The translations under genes were made by a program, and so were the position numbers. Shown piece by piece: positions 1 through 8,509 of a stretch of 64,000 bases of DNA. This DNA is from Nocardia shimofusensis NBRC 100134 (lineage in GTDB: Bacteria > Actinomycetota > Actinomycetes > Mycobacteriales > Mycobacteriaceae): contig NZ_BDBT01000002.1 of NCBI RefSeq assembly GCF_001613125.1, positions 186,001-250,000 on the forward strand. The letters run 5' to 3'. Every line of letters begins with the position of its first letter. Position 1 is the stretch's first letter. The notes under the pieces were generated by a model. That model worked only from the letters and a program-made list of their open reading frames with translations, had not been told where the DNA came from and ran no database searches.

Positions 1-1
1 G

Positions 2-352
2 CCCGGATACGCCGGTGTGGACCACACCGGCTACAGCGTGCGCGACCTCGACTCCACGCTGCGATATCTCGTCGACCGGCACGGCGCCCGCATCGCCCTG
101 CAGACCGACATCAGCGCGGGCCGCGACTTCATGCGGGCTCAGTTCGGCATCGACGTCGAGGGCAGCTCCCGGATGGCGATGCTCGTGGTGGCGGGACTGA
201 ACATCGAGCTCTTCGAGCACCACGTGGGCCCGACCCCGCCACCGCGCCGCCGCACCCAGTTCGGCGGCCACCACCTGGCTCTGCGCGGCCGGACCGACGC
301 CGATATCGCCCACCTGATCGTCGACGCCGCCACCGAAAGCCGGCGCCCGTGA
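2..352 (+). CDS. VOC (glyoxalase-fold) protein, 5' end outside window; possible C7-cyclitol epimerase
   Basis: The frame is open to the left edge, so the gene starts upstream; the first in-window GTG (position 17) lies inside conserved sequence (GVDHTGYSVRDLDSTLRYL) and is unlikely to be the true start. HTGYSVRDLD is the usual first metal-binding strand of the vicinal-oxygen-chelate fold, and IELFEHH near the middle is the usual metal-ligand Glu strand. VOC enzymes bind a divalent metal and catalyse epimerization, isomerization or dioxygenation. The family includes the 2-epi-5-epi-valiolone epimerases (CetB type). With a ROK kinase, HAD phosphatase and MDR dehydrogenase in the same operon, an epimerase acting on a cyclitol is the most attractive inference; a methylmalonyl-CoA epimerase-like or unrelated VOC role is not excluded. 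Its TGA overlaps the next start as GTGA. Confidence 0.75.
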   Translation, partial: PGYAGVDHTGYSVRDLDSTLRYLVDRHGARIALQTDISAGRDFMRAQFGIDVEGSSRMAMLVVAGLNIELFEHHVGPTPPPRRRTQFGGHHLALRGRTDADIAHLIVDAATESRRP

Positions 353-1230
353 AACTCGCCGTGAATCTGCCCAACTTCGGCCCCCAGATCGATCACGACG
401 GGATCGAGCGGTGGGCTCGCACCGCCGAAGAGTCGGGCTTCGATGCCGTCCTGTTGTCCGACCACCTCGCTCTCACCGATGACGCGAACCGTCGCTCGCC
501 CGCACCGTTCTACGAGTGCCTGTCGACGCTCGCCTGGCTGGCCGGCCGCACCACCTCCGTCCGCCTCGGCGCCGGCGTGCTGATCGGCTCGCATCGTCAT
601 CCTGTGCACCTCGCCCGTGCCACCGCCACGATCGATCAGCTCAGCGGGGGCCGTCTGGTGGTCGGCGTCGGCGTGGGCTGGGCCGCCGAGGCGTTCGACG
701 TCCTCGGCGTTCCGTTCGGCACACGAGGAGCCCGCACCGACGCCGTCCTCGCCACACTGCGTCAGGCATGGACCGCGGACGTGATCACCCTGCGCGGCGA
801 CCACGCCGAGCATCGCGTGCACACCCGCCCACGTCCGCTGCAACGGCCGCACCCGCCTCTGTGGATCGGCGGCAACGGCGCGCCGGCGCTGCGCCGCACC
901 AACCGTTTCGGCACGGCATGGCACCCGCTGCATCCCTCCCGCGAGCGGTGCAGGGCGGGCGTCGCACAGCTGAACGAGGGAAAACTCTTCGTGCCACGGG
1001 TCTTCTTCCTGCCGACACCGGCCCGTGTCACCGCGCCGGGACGTCCGCTCGGCTACGGCAGTCTCGATCAGATCGCCGACGACCTGACGTTCCTGACCGG
1101 CCTCGGGGCCGACACCGTCGTTCTCGACACCGACCCGGGCAACCAGGCGTTGCGCAGGCCGCTGGATGACGACTTGGCCCTGATCCGTCTGGCGGGGGCC
1201 ACCTTCGCCTCGTCCCCGTCGGCGCTGTGA
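349..1230 (+). CDS. LLM-class F420-dependent oxidoreductase
   Basis: A 293-residue luciferase-like monooxygenase-fold protein. The N-terminus (MKLAVNLPNFGP) and the early block GFDAVLLSDHL are typical of the F420-dependent LLM class, as are RLGAGVLIGSHRHPVHLA, the DQLSGGRLVVGVGVGW loop and the PPLWIGGNG strand. The length is normal for the family. Such enzymes transfer hydride between coenzyme F420 (or FMN) and an organic substrate in the cytoplasm; the substrate cannot be read from the sequence. The GTG start overlaps the upstream stop by 4 nt and the stop overlaps the next start by 4 nt, so it is translationally coupled in the operon. An F420 or flavin redox step would be an unusual addition to a cyclitol-type pathway. 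Confidence 0.85.
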   Translation: MKLAVNLPNFGPQIDHDGIERWARTAEESGFDAVLLSDHLALTDDANRRSPAPFYECLSTLAWLAGRTTSVRLGAGVLIGSHRHPVHLARATATIDQLSGGRLVVGVGVGWAAEAFDVLGVPFGTRGARTDAVLATLRQAWTADVITLRGDHAEHRVHTRPRPLQRPHPPLWIGGNGAPALRRTNRFGTAWHPLHPSRERCRAGVAQLNEGKLFVPRVFFLPTPARVTAPGRPLGYGSLDQIADDLTFLTGLGADTVVLDTDPGNQALRRPLDDDLALIRLAGATFASSPSAL

Positions 1231-1907
1231 CCACCCACAGCGGTGACCTCACCGCACACCGTTCGCGCACCGTCGAGGTGGACGCCGTTCTGTTCGACAT
1301 GGACGGCACGCTGGTGGATTCGCACGCCTCGATCCGGGAGACGTGGACCGCTTTCGCGTACCGCCATCGGCTCGATCCCGCGGTCGTGTACGCGGCGCTG
1401 CCCGGGCGAACCGCGCAGGCCATCGTCCGCGCGGTGCTGCCGTCGGCGTCGCAGGACGATGTGGACGTCGAAGTGCGGTGGATCCGTCATCGTGAACAAC
1501 ACACGCGAGCGGCGGTGCGTCCTATTCCCGGTGCGGCGGCGCTGGTCTCGGCACTTGCCCCGAACCGGTGGGCGGTGGTGACCGCCGCCTCCGCCACGAT
1601 GATGCGCAGGCGGCTGGCCGCGGCCGGTCTGCCCGAACCCGAGCACACGGTCACCGCCGACGACCCGGTCGGCAGCAAGCCCGCGCCGGACGGGTATCTG
1701 CGGGCGGCGGCGCTGCTGTCGGTTCCGCCCACGCGCTGCGTGGTGATCGAGGACTCGACGGCCGGCCTGCTGGCGGGCCACCGTGCGGGCAGCTTCTGCA
1801 TCGCGATCGGCGCCGAGGAGGGGCCCGCCGACGCCCGCGTCGACGATCTGACCGCGGTCACCGCGACCGTATCCGGCGAGCGCATCCTGCTGCGGGTCGC
1901 AGGATGA
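1227..1907 (+). CDS. HAD superfamily phosphatase (subfamily IA, phosphoglucomutase-like)
   Basis: A 226-residue haloacid dehalogenase-fold hydrolase. Motif I is FDMDGTLVDS, with the nucleophile and acid/base Asp at about residues 24 and 26. Motif II is the VVTAAS strand, motif III the Lys in GSKPAPDGYL, and motif IV VIEDSTAG. A helical C1 cap lies between motifs I and II, as in beta-phosphoglucomutase and small sugar phosphatases. It probably dephosphorylates a small phospho-sugar or phospho-cyclitol. It starts with GTG inside the 4-nt overlap GTGA and ends in ATGA with the ROK kinase gene, so it is part of the same translational unit. A kinase and a phosphatase in one operon is the arrangement seen in C7-cyclitol pathways (inference). 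Confidence 0.85.
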   Translation: MTTHSGDLTAHRSRTVEVDAVLFDMDGTLVDSHASIRETWTAFAYRHRLDPAVVYAALPGRTAQAIVRAVLPSASQDDVDVEVRWIRHREQHTRAAVRPIPGAAALVSALAPNRWAVVTAASATMMRRRLAAAGLPEPEHTVTADDPVGSKPAPDGYLRAAALLSVPPTRCVVIEDSTAGLLAGHRAGSFCIAIGAEEGPADARVDDLTAVTATVSGERILLRVAG

Positions 1908-2875
1908 GCACTCGCACGGCCGTCGACGTCGGCGGTACCTGGCTGCGGATCCGTGTGGGCGACAGCGCGGTACTGCGCCACCCGGCGCCCAGCCGGATTC
2001 ATCACCCGCACCGCGAGCCGGACGAGTTGGTGGCCTCGCTGGTGACCACGCTCGCCGAACACGCGCCGCCGGATTCCACCGTCGATGTCTCCTGTGGGGC
2101 CGCGCTGGACGAGGAACTGGGCATTGCCTATGGTTCGGGGCCGCTGTGGGGCGGGGAGCTGCCCACCAGGCTGCCGCTGCGGACCCTGCTCGAACAAGCC
2201 AGACCCGATGTGACCTGGAATCTGGTCAACGACGTCACCGCCGCACTGGCCGATGCCGTCCGACAGCTGGCGAGGCCGACGGATCGCCGCGTCGCGTATC
2301 TCACGGTGAGCAGCGGAATCGCCTTGCGCACCGCCGATTTGACGGCGTCGGTGATCGATGTCGACACCTACGGATTGCAGGGGGAGGTGGGGCATCTGCG
2401 CGCGGCCACCAGCGCGCCGGAGGCCGTGCGTTCACTGGAATGCCTGTGCGGCGGCACCGGTCACATCGCCGCACTCTGCGCGGGGCCCGCGATCCCGCGG
2501 GTCGCCGCCGCGTTGGGATTGCCGGAGCCGGCGGCGGTGGCGGCCCAGTTGAGTGCGCGCGTCGCCGCCGACGATCCGGACGCCCGCACCCTCTTGCGCA
2601 CCATCGTCGAACCGATCGCGGAACTGGTGCGGACGCTGCGGACCACCGACCCCTTGCTCGATCTCGTCGTCCTCGGCGGCGGCGTCGCCGAGGGGCTGGC
2701 CGAGGTCTACGAGACGGAACTGACGGCGCAACTCGCCGAGGTCCGCTCCTACGCCGATGCCGGGCCCGCCGAGCTGAGAGTGCGAGTGTGCCGCCCCGGT
2801 CACATCGATCCGCTCGCCGGCGCCACCGCTGTGGCCATCGGCCGGCTCCCGGTACGGAAAGGACGCTTTCGATGA
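1904..2875 (+). CDS. ROK-family kinase, glucokinase-like
   Basis: A 323-residue ROK (repressor/ORF/kinase) protein without an N-terminal helix-turn-helix, hence an enzyme. DVGGTWLR at residues 8-15 is the phosphate-binding loop. ND at 109-110 supplies the likely catalytic Asp. GEVGH at 160-164 is the ROK hallmark with its zinc-ligand His. C-L-C-G-G follows at 180-184, although the usual third Cys of the zinc knuckle is replaced by His187. VVLGGGVAEG is the second phosphate motif. ROK enzymes phosphorylate hexoses or, in acarbose and validamycin pathways, C7-cyclitols (AcbM/ValC type). The ATG was chosen because it sits in the 4-nt overlap with the HAD stop, as at the other junctions; a longer in-frame ORF upstream is only the open shadow frame. 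Confidence 0.85.
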   Translation: MSTRTAVDVGGTWLRIRVGDSAVLRHPAPSRIHHPHREPDELVASLVTTLAEHAPPDSTVDVSCGAALDEELGIAYGSGPLWGGELPTRLPLRTLLEQARPDVTWNLVNDVTAALADAVRQLARPTDRRVAYLTVSSGIALRTADLTASVIDVDTYGLQGEVGHLRAATSAPEAVRSLECLCGGTGHIAALCAGPAIPRVAAALGLPEPAAVAAQLSARVAADDPDARTLLRTIVEPIAELVRTLRTTDPLLDLVVLGGGVAEGLAEVYETELTAQLAEVRSYADAGPAELRVRVCRPGHIDPLAGATAVAIGRLPVRKGRFR

Positions 2876-3978
2876 CAGCCACACACCATGCCATCGTTCG
2901 CGACGGCTCTTGGTCGTCCCTCCGTCGCAGGCCCACCCCGCGACCGGGCCGGGGAGAGATCGTCGTCGCTCCGGAGAAGGTGTCGTTGTGCGGGACCGAT
3001 ATCCAGATCGTCCGCGGTGACCGCGACGATCCGTCGCCGATCGTCGGACACGAAGGGGCGGCCCGCGTCGTCGCGGTCGGCGCGGACGTCGACTCGGTGA
3101 CCCCAGGTCAACGTGTCGTGATCAACCCCACCCATCCCGGCGATCCGTCCTTCCTGCTCGGCCACAATGTCGACGGGCTGTTCCAACAGCGCGTACTCAT
3201 CGGGGCATCGGCAGTGCGCGCCGGACTCGTCGCCCCGATCGGCGAGTCGATCTCGTCGGCGCGCGCGACCCTCATCGAACCCTGGGCGGTGGTGCGGTAC
3301 GCGCTGCACGCGATGGCCGCTACCCGGCCGGACACCCTGCTCGTGATCGGCGACGGGCTGATCGGCAACCTCGCCGCATATCTGGCGCCTCGGGTCTTCG
3401 GCAGCGAGGCGCGAACGGTCGTGCTGCACCGCACCGAGGAAGGGCGTTCGTGGACAGCGGGTTTCGCCCCCTCCGTCCACGGCCGAGCTCTCGACAGCAC
3501 CTGGCAGAACGACTGCGGGGACGCGGTGGCACTGCTGGTGTCCACCCACCGGGATGCCACCGCGTCGGCTGTCGACCGCGCCGTGGAACGACTCGGGTCG
3601 CGGCTCGTCGCAGTACATCCGATCGGCGGCGTCCCGGCCGGATCGGTATGCCGGACGCTCCCCGGCGTCGACCTGGCGGGCGTCCGGGCGGCAAACACCG
3701 GCGGCCCGTGGCCACCGGCGGCGGTGCGTTTCAGCAGCGGCGAGCGGCAGATCGTGTGCACCGGCAATCGCGGTGTCACGACACAGCGGCTGCGCACGGC
3801 CGCCGACGAACTGGCCGCCGAGGCCGCCGATGTCGATTCGCTGCTCACCCACGATGTCGGCCTGACAGTCGGTGTCGAGGTGATGAACGCGCTGTGCGCC
3901 GAACGGCGCCGCACTGTCGACGATCGACGGGTAATGCGCCTGGTGGTCACCATGAACCCCGAGCTGGTCCGCGATTGA
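2872..3978 (+). CDS. Zinc-type medium-chain dehydrogenase/reductase
   Basis: A 368-residue alcohol dehydrogenase-like MDR protein. The catalytic-zinc ligands are visible as Cys40 in SLCGTD and His60-Glu61 in VGHEGAARV. The nucleotide-binding turn is VIGDGLIGN. The lobe that normally carries four structural-zinc cysteines has none (NPTHPGDPSFLLGHNVDG), so only the catalytic zinc is expected. The last roughly 150 residues are divergent from standard alcohol dehydrogenases. It would oxidise or reduce a polyol or cyclitol carbonyl with NAD(P). It is the last gene of the coupled operon (ATGA overlap with the kinase) and a gap of about 180 bp follows. It could correspond to the AcbL/CetM-type dehydrogenases of cyclitol clusters; this is inference. 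Confidence 0.8.
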   Translation: MTATHHAIVRDGSWSSLRRRPTPRPGRGEIVVAPEKVSLCGTDIQIVRGDRDDPSPIVGHEGAARVVAVGADVDSVTPGQRVVINPTHPGDPSFLLGHNVDGLFQQRVLIGASAVRAGLVAPIGESISSARATLIEPWAVVRYALHAMAATRPDTLLVIGDGLIGNLAAYLAPRVFGSEARTVVLHRTEEGRSWTAGFAPSVHGRALDSTWQNDCGDAVALLVSTHRDATASAVDRAVERLGSRLVAVHPIGGVPAGSVCRTLPGVDLAGVRAANTGGPWPPAAVRFSSGERQIVCTGNRGVTTQRLRTAADELAAEAADVDSLLTHDVGLTVGVEVMNALCAERRRTVDDRRVMRLVVTMNPELVRD

Positions 3979-4160
3979 ACGTGACCTCGCCCGGCCCGTC
4001 GGAGCCGGACAGATCTCCGACGTTCAGAAGACTGCCCGGCGAAAAGGTCGGGTCTCCGTAGGCATCCTCATCGATCACCTACCGACCTGAGCGCAGCCGG
4101 CCGAACAATCGCAGCAGGTTTTCGGAAGCGCGGTTCCATCGCCGCTCAGAGGATGGCGAC

Positions 4161-4556
4161 ATGAGATTTCGTTTCGACGGACACGCCGCCGCCTTGATCG
4201 CGGTGGGCGTACTGAACGCGATGCCCGCCCTGGGCGTGGTGTCGGTGCAGCGGATGCGCGAGGCCTACGGGCTCGATGCGGTGGACGAGAACGTCGGCCT
4301 GCTGCTGCGGCACCGCGCGGTGTTGTTCGGGGTGCTCGGCATCGGTCTGATCGTCGGGGCCCGGCGGCCGCGCTGGCGAGAGCCTGCGATCGCGGCCAAC
4401 GCGGTGAGCCTGGTGAGTTTCCCTGCGCTCGCCGCCGCCACACAGTCCGTCGATCCGCAGCTGACCCGGGTGGCGGCTATCGATGTCGCCGCCGCGGCGC
4501 TGCTGGGTGGTGTATGGCTGTCGATCCGCCGCTCTCAGCGTCGCGGCGCACGCTGA
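4161..4556 (+). CDS. Small four-helix membrane protein, function unknown
   Basis: A 131-residue protein with about four hydrophobic segments (roughly residues 10-28, 51-66, 74-93 and 104-121) joined by short charged loops and ending in an Arg-rich cytoplasmic tail. The ATG is preceded by AGAGGA at good spacing. No catalytic motif is visible. It sits 12 bp upstream of an AraC-family regulator and may be co-transcribed with it. I do not recognise a function. Confidence 0.65.
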   Translation: MRFRFDGHAAALIAVGVLNAMPALGVVSVQRMREAYGLDAVDENVGLLLRHRAVLFGVLGIGLIVGARRPRWREPAIAANAVSLVSFPALAAATQSVDPQLTRVAAIDVAAAALLGGVWLSIRRSQRRGAR

Positions 4557-4568
4557 CGTCGACGCCGC

Positions 4569-5330
4569 GTGCCGATGTCGGGAATGATGGCTGGTATGGA
4601 TGCCGGTTCGACGGGTCCGAAGATCTGGCTGTGGCCCGAGCAGGCTGTCTACGTCGGGCCCGCGCTGCCTCTCGACCCGCACGCCACCGCTGTGGACTGC
4701 TATGCCCTCGGTATCGACGCACCGTTCGTCCTCACGATCGGCCGATCGCGGCTGCGGCTGCGCAGCACGCTGATCCCGGCCCGCACCCACCACCATATCG
4801 ACGCAGGCACGAGCCGAATGCTGTTCTTCTACAACCTCGCTCCCGCGCACAGTCCGGCCCGCCCGCAACTGCGCGCGCTGCTCACTCACCTGACCGGCCC
4901 ACCGGACCCGTCGACCCTGCGCGACCTCATCGTCGGCGGCGTCCCGGCCGCCCCACCCGATCCCCGCGTCCACAGCGTCATCCGCACCCTCTTCGCCGAC
5001 CCGGCGGCCCCTCACTCCGCCGCCGACGCCGCTGCCGCCGTCGGCCTGTCACCATCGCGATTCCTGCACCTGTTCACCGAGCACACCGGAACGAGTTTCC
5101 GCCGCTACCGCATGTGGGCGCGGCTGGTGCGCTTCGGCGAATGCGTGGCAGAAGGCAGCGATTTCACCCGCGCCGCCGCCGACGCCGGCTTCGCCTCCCC
5201 GAGCCACTTCAGCGACACCTTCCGCGCCGTCTTCGGCATCACGGCATCCACACTGCTCGCCCAGGGCGCCGACATCGCGCCGGCACCCGTGGACAGCACG
5301 AGCCGAGATGTACCCGCCGACATCACCTGA
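4569..5330 (+). CDS. AraC-family transcriptional regulator
   Basis: A protein of about 253 residues. The N-terminal half is a divergent cupin-like sensing domain. The C-terminal 100 residues hold the double helix-turn-helix of AraC proteins: AAAAVGLSPSRFLHLFTEHTG for the first, then AAADAGFASPSHFSDTFRAVFG for the second, with the typical final F.S.SHFSD.F block. The inducer is unknown. Several in-frame starts exist (GTG 4569, ATG 4575, 4584, 4587, 4596); the N-terminus before DAGSTGPKIWLW is probably not conserved, so the true start may be one of the later ATGs. The preceding small membrane-protein gene is its likely partner. Confidence 0.8.
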   Translation: MPMSGMMAGMDAGSTGPKIWLWPEQAVYVGPALPLDPHATAVDCYALGIDAPFVLTIGRSRLRLRSTLIPARTHHHIDAGTSRMLFFYNLAPAHSPARPQLRALLTHLTGPPDPSTLRDLIVGGVPAAPPDPRVHSVIRTLFADPAAPHSAADAAAAVGLSPSRFLHLFTEHTGTSFRRYRMWARLVRFGECVAEGSDFTRAAADAGFASPSHFSDTFRAVFGITASTLLAQGADIAPAPVDSTSRDVPADIT

Positions 5331-5492
5331 AAGGCAGCAGTCCTTATCCTCACAGCTGCCTTGCTGACGTGCCCCGGCGACGGCGATCAGGAGCGGCGCG
5401 ACTACCCGCAACCAACGGCTCCGCCGCACCGACGACACCTCCGGATGCGCGCTCGACATGGCTATCGTCCCGCCCAGACTGCTCCGTCGACG

Positions 5493-5498
5493 TAGCGT
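5493..5498 (+). promoter_or_regulatory. TANNNT -10 element, leaderless-type start
   Basis: TAGCGT lies 7 nt upstream of the Nudix ATG at 5506. Such spacing puts the transcription start at or next to the start codon. The segment between is GGGAATC, so a weak ribosome site is not fully excluded. Confidence 0.45.
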
Positions 5499-5505
5499 GG
5501 GAATC

Positions 5506-6105
5506 ATGACCGAGCCGCCGCGAACCCAGGTGCACAACGAGCGGACCATCTACGACGGAAAGCCATGGCTCACCGTCACCGAGAACGAGATCACCACTCC
5601 CGACGGCGTGCGCCGGTCCCACCATGCGGTTCGCCTGAACACCGTGGCGACGGTGACCACGGTCGACGAGCACGGACGCGCTCTGCTCATGCGGCGACAT
5701 CGCTGGGTCGTCGAATCGGTCGGACTGGAATCGCCGGGCGGAATCGTCGAGCCCGACGAAGACCCCCTGACGTGTGCGCGACGAGAACTGCTCGAGGAGA
5801 CCGGGTTCGAAGCCGGACACCTCGACCTGGTGGCCGATATCGAACCCGTACCGGGCATGGTGCAGACCCGCCATTTCGTCTACGTGGGACACGACGCACG
5901 CCAGGTCGCATCGCCCACCGATCTGGAAGAAGCCGCCGAACTTCTGTGGATTCCGTTGAGTGCCACAGCAGACCTGCTCGCCGCAGGAAGGTTCCTCGGC
6001 ACCGGCACCGCGATCGGAATGATGGCCGCGGCCACTCGTTACGGAGGCCGCGCGAGGGCCGACTCACCCGGACAGCAAGCCGTGCCCGCGTACGATCCGA
6101 CATGA
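5506..6105 (+). CDS. Nudix hydrolase, ADP-ribose pyrophosphatase-like
   Basis: A 199-residue protein with a complete Nudix box (G-x5-E-x7-RE-x2-EE-x-G), read as GIVEPDE followed by RELLEETGF. It is preceded by the GGI strand that packs against it. After the box, the loop around VPGMVQTRHFVY resembles ADP-ribose or nucleoside-diphosphate-sugar pyrophosphatases. Such enzymes cleave nucleoside diphosphates linked to another moiety using Mg2+. The frame is open 48 nt further upstream to an alternative ATG at 5458, but the ATG at 5506 has a -10 hexamer exactly placed for a leaderless start. It is convergent with the DUF3558 lipoprotein genes, with a hairpin in between. Confidence 0.85.
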   Translation: MTEPPRTQVHNERTIYDGKPWLTVTENEITTPDGVRRSHHAVRLNTVATVTTVDEHGRALLMRRHRWVVESVGLESPGGIVEPDEDPLTCARRELLEETGFEAGHLDLVADIEPVPGMVQTRHFVYVGHDARQVASPTDLEEAAELLWIPLSATADLLAAGRFLGTGTAIGMMAAATRYGGRARADSPGQQAVPAYDPT

Positions 6106-6130
6106 ACTGAACACCCTCGGCACGGTATGT

Positions 6131-6169
6131 CCGTCGGCAATCCGAATTCCCCGGAACCGATGCCGACGG
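6131..6169. terminator. Hairpin between convergent genes
   Basis: Perfect 9-bp arms CCGTCGGCA and TGCCGACGG, separated by 21 nt that themselves contain a smaller TTCC/GGAA pairing. It lies between the Nudix stop (6105) and the convergent lipoprotein stop (6230), where a bidirectional terminator would be expected. There is no T-run. Confidence 0.4.
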
Positions 6170-6229
6170 CCCTGGCTCTGTGCAATTCACGGCCCCGGCG
6201 GGAGGCAGAAGCGCTCAGCCGACGAAGGA

Positions 6230-7201
6230 TCAGCCCTGCCGCAGGTACTCCTTCACCGCGATCACGGCAACTCGACGGGTCTCGGTGCAGCCGAAGCCGG
6301 TGACCCTGATCATCTCGATCCACTGCTCGGTCTCACCGTTGTGGTCGACGACCGGGAACGGCCGATCGGCGCCCGCCTTGATTTCGATCATGCAGTAGTC
6401 CTTGTCGCCGGATTCCTCGGTGGCGTCGACGCCCACGATGCGCAGTCGGCGCATATGCGACTGAACGTGGTTCGCCACGTCCTCCGGCTTGTGCATGAAA
6501 GTAATATTGAACCGATTGATGTCTGTCGGAACATGCTCGAAGCCGAGCCTGTAGTCGCAATTGAACGGGCTCGCGCCGACGCGGATCTTCTGCTCCGGCT
6601 CGTACGCGGTGTTCAGCGCAGCGCACGGGTCGAGTTGCCAGGCCCGGGTGTCAGGCATACGCGTCGATTCCGAACGCTTCGGCCGAGTCGCCAGCAGCGG
6701 CTCGGAGGCTGTCACGATCTGGCGCAACTGGGTGCACAGGTCCGCGTCCGGTGAACCACTGATCGAGTAACTGAAGATACGTTTTTTCTCGTAACGCACG
6801 GTGATGTAGCACCGTTCGCCCATGTCGAGGACATACGCGGTACGGTTACCGACCTTGATCTCCTGTCCCTCCGCGGCCGACGACAGCTTAACGGAGACAC
6901 TGTCTACGCGGTTGACGGTTGTGGTGTGGTCGAACCGCACGACACATTCGTCGGGTTCGTGATCCGCTCCGAAATAACGCGGCGCGCCGACCGAGGCGAT
7001 GATCGCGGGCTCGTCGAGCATGCCGCACGGGTCGAGTTGCCGCACATGGTCGACCATTCTCAGAGCTTCGTTCGCGGCGGCGCGATCAGGCCCCAACGAC
7101 GCTCGATACCCGGCACCCTCGGGGATCGCGAGCCCCTCCACCGCGCACCCCGATGTAAGCAGAACAGCGGCAAGCGCGACCACGACTCGTTTGCCGATCA
7201 T
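6230..7201 (-). CDS. DUF3558-type lipoprotein with two repeated halves
   Basis: A 323-residue predicted lipoprotein. The signal peptide MIGKRVVVALAAVLLTSGC ends in a good lipobox (LTSGC). The exported part contains two copies of the DUF3558 signature: LDPCGMLDE near residue 57, followed by a conserved DECVVRF Cys strand, and LDPCAALN near residue 193, followed by FNCDYRL. Paired cysteines in each half probably form disulfides on the outer side of the membrane. DUF3558 proteins are mycobacterial/nocardial surface lipoproteins of unknown function. The ATG overlaps the stop of the upstream paralogue by 4 nt (ATGA), so the two are coupled and probably made in fixed ratio. Confidence 0.8.
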   Translation of the reverse strand: MIGKRVVVALAAVLLTSGCAVEGLAIPEGAGYRASLGPDRAAANEALRMVDHVRQLDPCGMLDEPAIIASVGAPRYFGADHEPDECVVRFDHTTTVNRVDSVSVKLSSAAEGQEIKVGNRTAYVLDMGERCYITVRYEKKRIFSYSISGSPDADLCTQLRQIVTASEPLLATRPKRSESTRMPDTRAWQLDPCAALNTAYEPEQKIRVGASPFNCDYRLGFEHVPTDINRFNITFMHKPEDVANHVQSHMRRLRIVGVDATEESGDKDYCMIEIKAGADRPFPVVDHNGETEQWIEMIRVTGFGCTETRRVAVIAVKEYLRQG

Positions 7202-8238
7202 CGGTTCGCTCCGAACACTTCGAGTGCGGTGGGAATCATCGCGCGGGTTATCTCGCAGCTTCCCGACAACTGCCCTACCGGCTGGACGTGTTTCTGTTCG
7301 GGCAGATCATGATCGAACGCCGACCCGACCGAGAATCGGAAAGTACACCTGGGGTCAGTAGGCATTTTCGTGTCTTCCTGGACCAGCACCAGGTAACCCG
7401 CGATGGTCTCGGCCTGCTCAAAGTCAAAGGGCGCCCTCGCGGCACGAGGAGAGGTGAGGTAGAACTTCATGTGGATGATGTTCTTCCCACTCCAGAATTC
7501 ACAGTCGTAGGGATCGGTGGTGACGTCGAAGCGTTCGGCAGGAACATCGGCGGGCAAATGCTCGAGAAGCTCACAGGGACTCCGGTCGGCCAGAGCGAGC
7601 TGCGTCGGCGATTGACTTCGTCGCGGCACTCGGTCTTCGACGAAGGCCGTCAGGATGCGGGCGATCGTCTCCCGTAGAACCCCGCAATTGCCACCCGTGG
7701 AGGCGGGGAAACCACTGGCGGAGATCGACAGGTACGGCGTCGGTGGCACTTCGACGATGTCAGGCACGGCGGTCGGCTCGCTCGACGGCTCCGTGGCGCC
7801 GAATTCCATCGGCACCTTGTAGCCGCACCCGTAATGGGAAGTCCTGACCACGGTCTGTCCAGCGATGGTCACCGTTTCCTCATCCGGGTTCGGCTCGTAA
7901 CTGACCAGGTCCAGCTGGACGTCAGCACCCGCTGGGCTGCCCGGAACATCGATTCTGACCACGCAGTCGGACAGCTTGTCGTAGGGCCCGGCCGACCGGA
8001 GCGTGCCGAACCGGGCGAACTGCCCTGGATCGAGCAATGCGCACGGGTCCACCGAACGCACCTGCGCGGCCACCTCCAACTTCGCATAATCCGCAGTCGG
8101 CACCGGTCGCCCGAAAGTGGTGACCGTCTCTGCCTCAGGAGCTTTCGGCGGTGTCCAGGGCTCGGATTCGGCAGCCGAGCATCCCACTGCCGTGAACGAC
8201 ACCGCCAAGACCAGCACGAGACGCGCTGCCACAGACAT
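7198..8238 (-). CDS. DUF3558-type lipoprotein with two repeated halves
   Basis: A 346-residue lipoprotein, paralogous in design to the next gene. The start was moved to the ATG at 8238 because it follows AGGGGGA at suitable spacing and begins a normal signal peptide (MSVAARLVLVLAVSFTAVGC) with lipobox AVGC; the longer open frame upstream is Arg-rich and lacks a signal. Two DUF3558-like halves are visible: RSVDPCALLDP near residue 50, with a later SDCVVRID, and RSPCELLEHL with YDCEFW near residues 215-245. It is anchored on the outer face of the cytoplasmic membrane; function unknown. It is divergent from a third DUF3558 lipoprotein gene across 271 bp. Confidence 0.8.
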   Translation of the reverse strand: MSVAARLVLVLAVSFTAVGCSAAESEPWTPPKAPEAETVTTFGRPVPTADYAKLEVAAQVRSVDPCALLDPGQFARFGTLRSAGPYDKLSDCVVRIDVPGSPAGADVQLDLVSYEPNPDEETVTIAGQTVVRTSHYGCGYKVPMEFGATEPSSEPTAVPDIVEVPPTPYLSISASGFPASTGGNCGVLRETIARILTAFVEDRVPRRSQSPTQLALADRSPCELLEHLPADVPAERFDVTTDPYDCEFWSGKNIIHMKFYLTSPRAARAPFDFEQAETIAGYLVLVQEDTKMPTDPRCTFRFSVGSAFDHDLPEQKHVQPVGQLSGSCEITRAMIPTALEVFGANR

Positions 8239-8509
8239 GATTGATCGATCCCCCTCGACTTCCCGTGCAGATCGCCGGGCCAGGCCGGCTGTTGTGCCCC
8301 CGATCGGGCGAGTCGAGTATGCCAAGCATGCGAACCGGAGCGGACGCCGCCCGTCGCGGCTCCACGATCGACGCTCGCGATCTCGCTGGATTCGCGGCGT
8401 CACAAGGGAACAGGGCAAAGTCGGATGCCGATTCGATCAGCCCGGGGAACCGCCAGGTGCCCTACCGCGTCCTATATGTTGACTGTGCTGTCGAATCCAG
8501 GGAGGGGAC

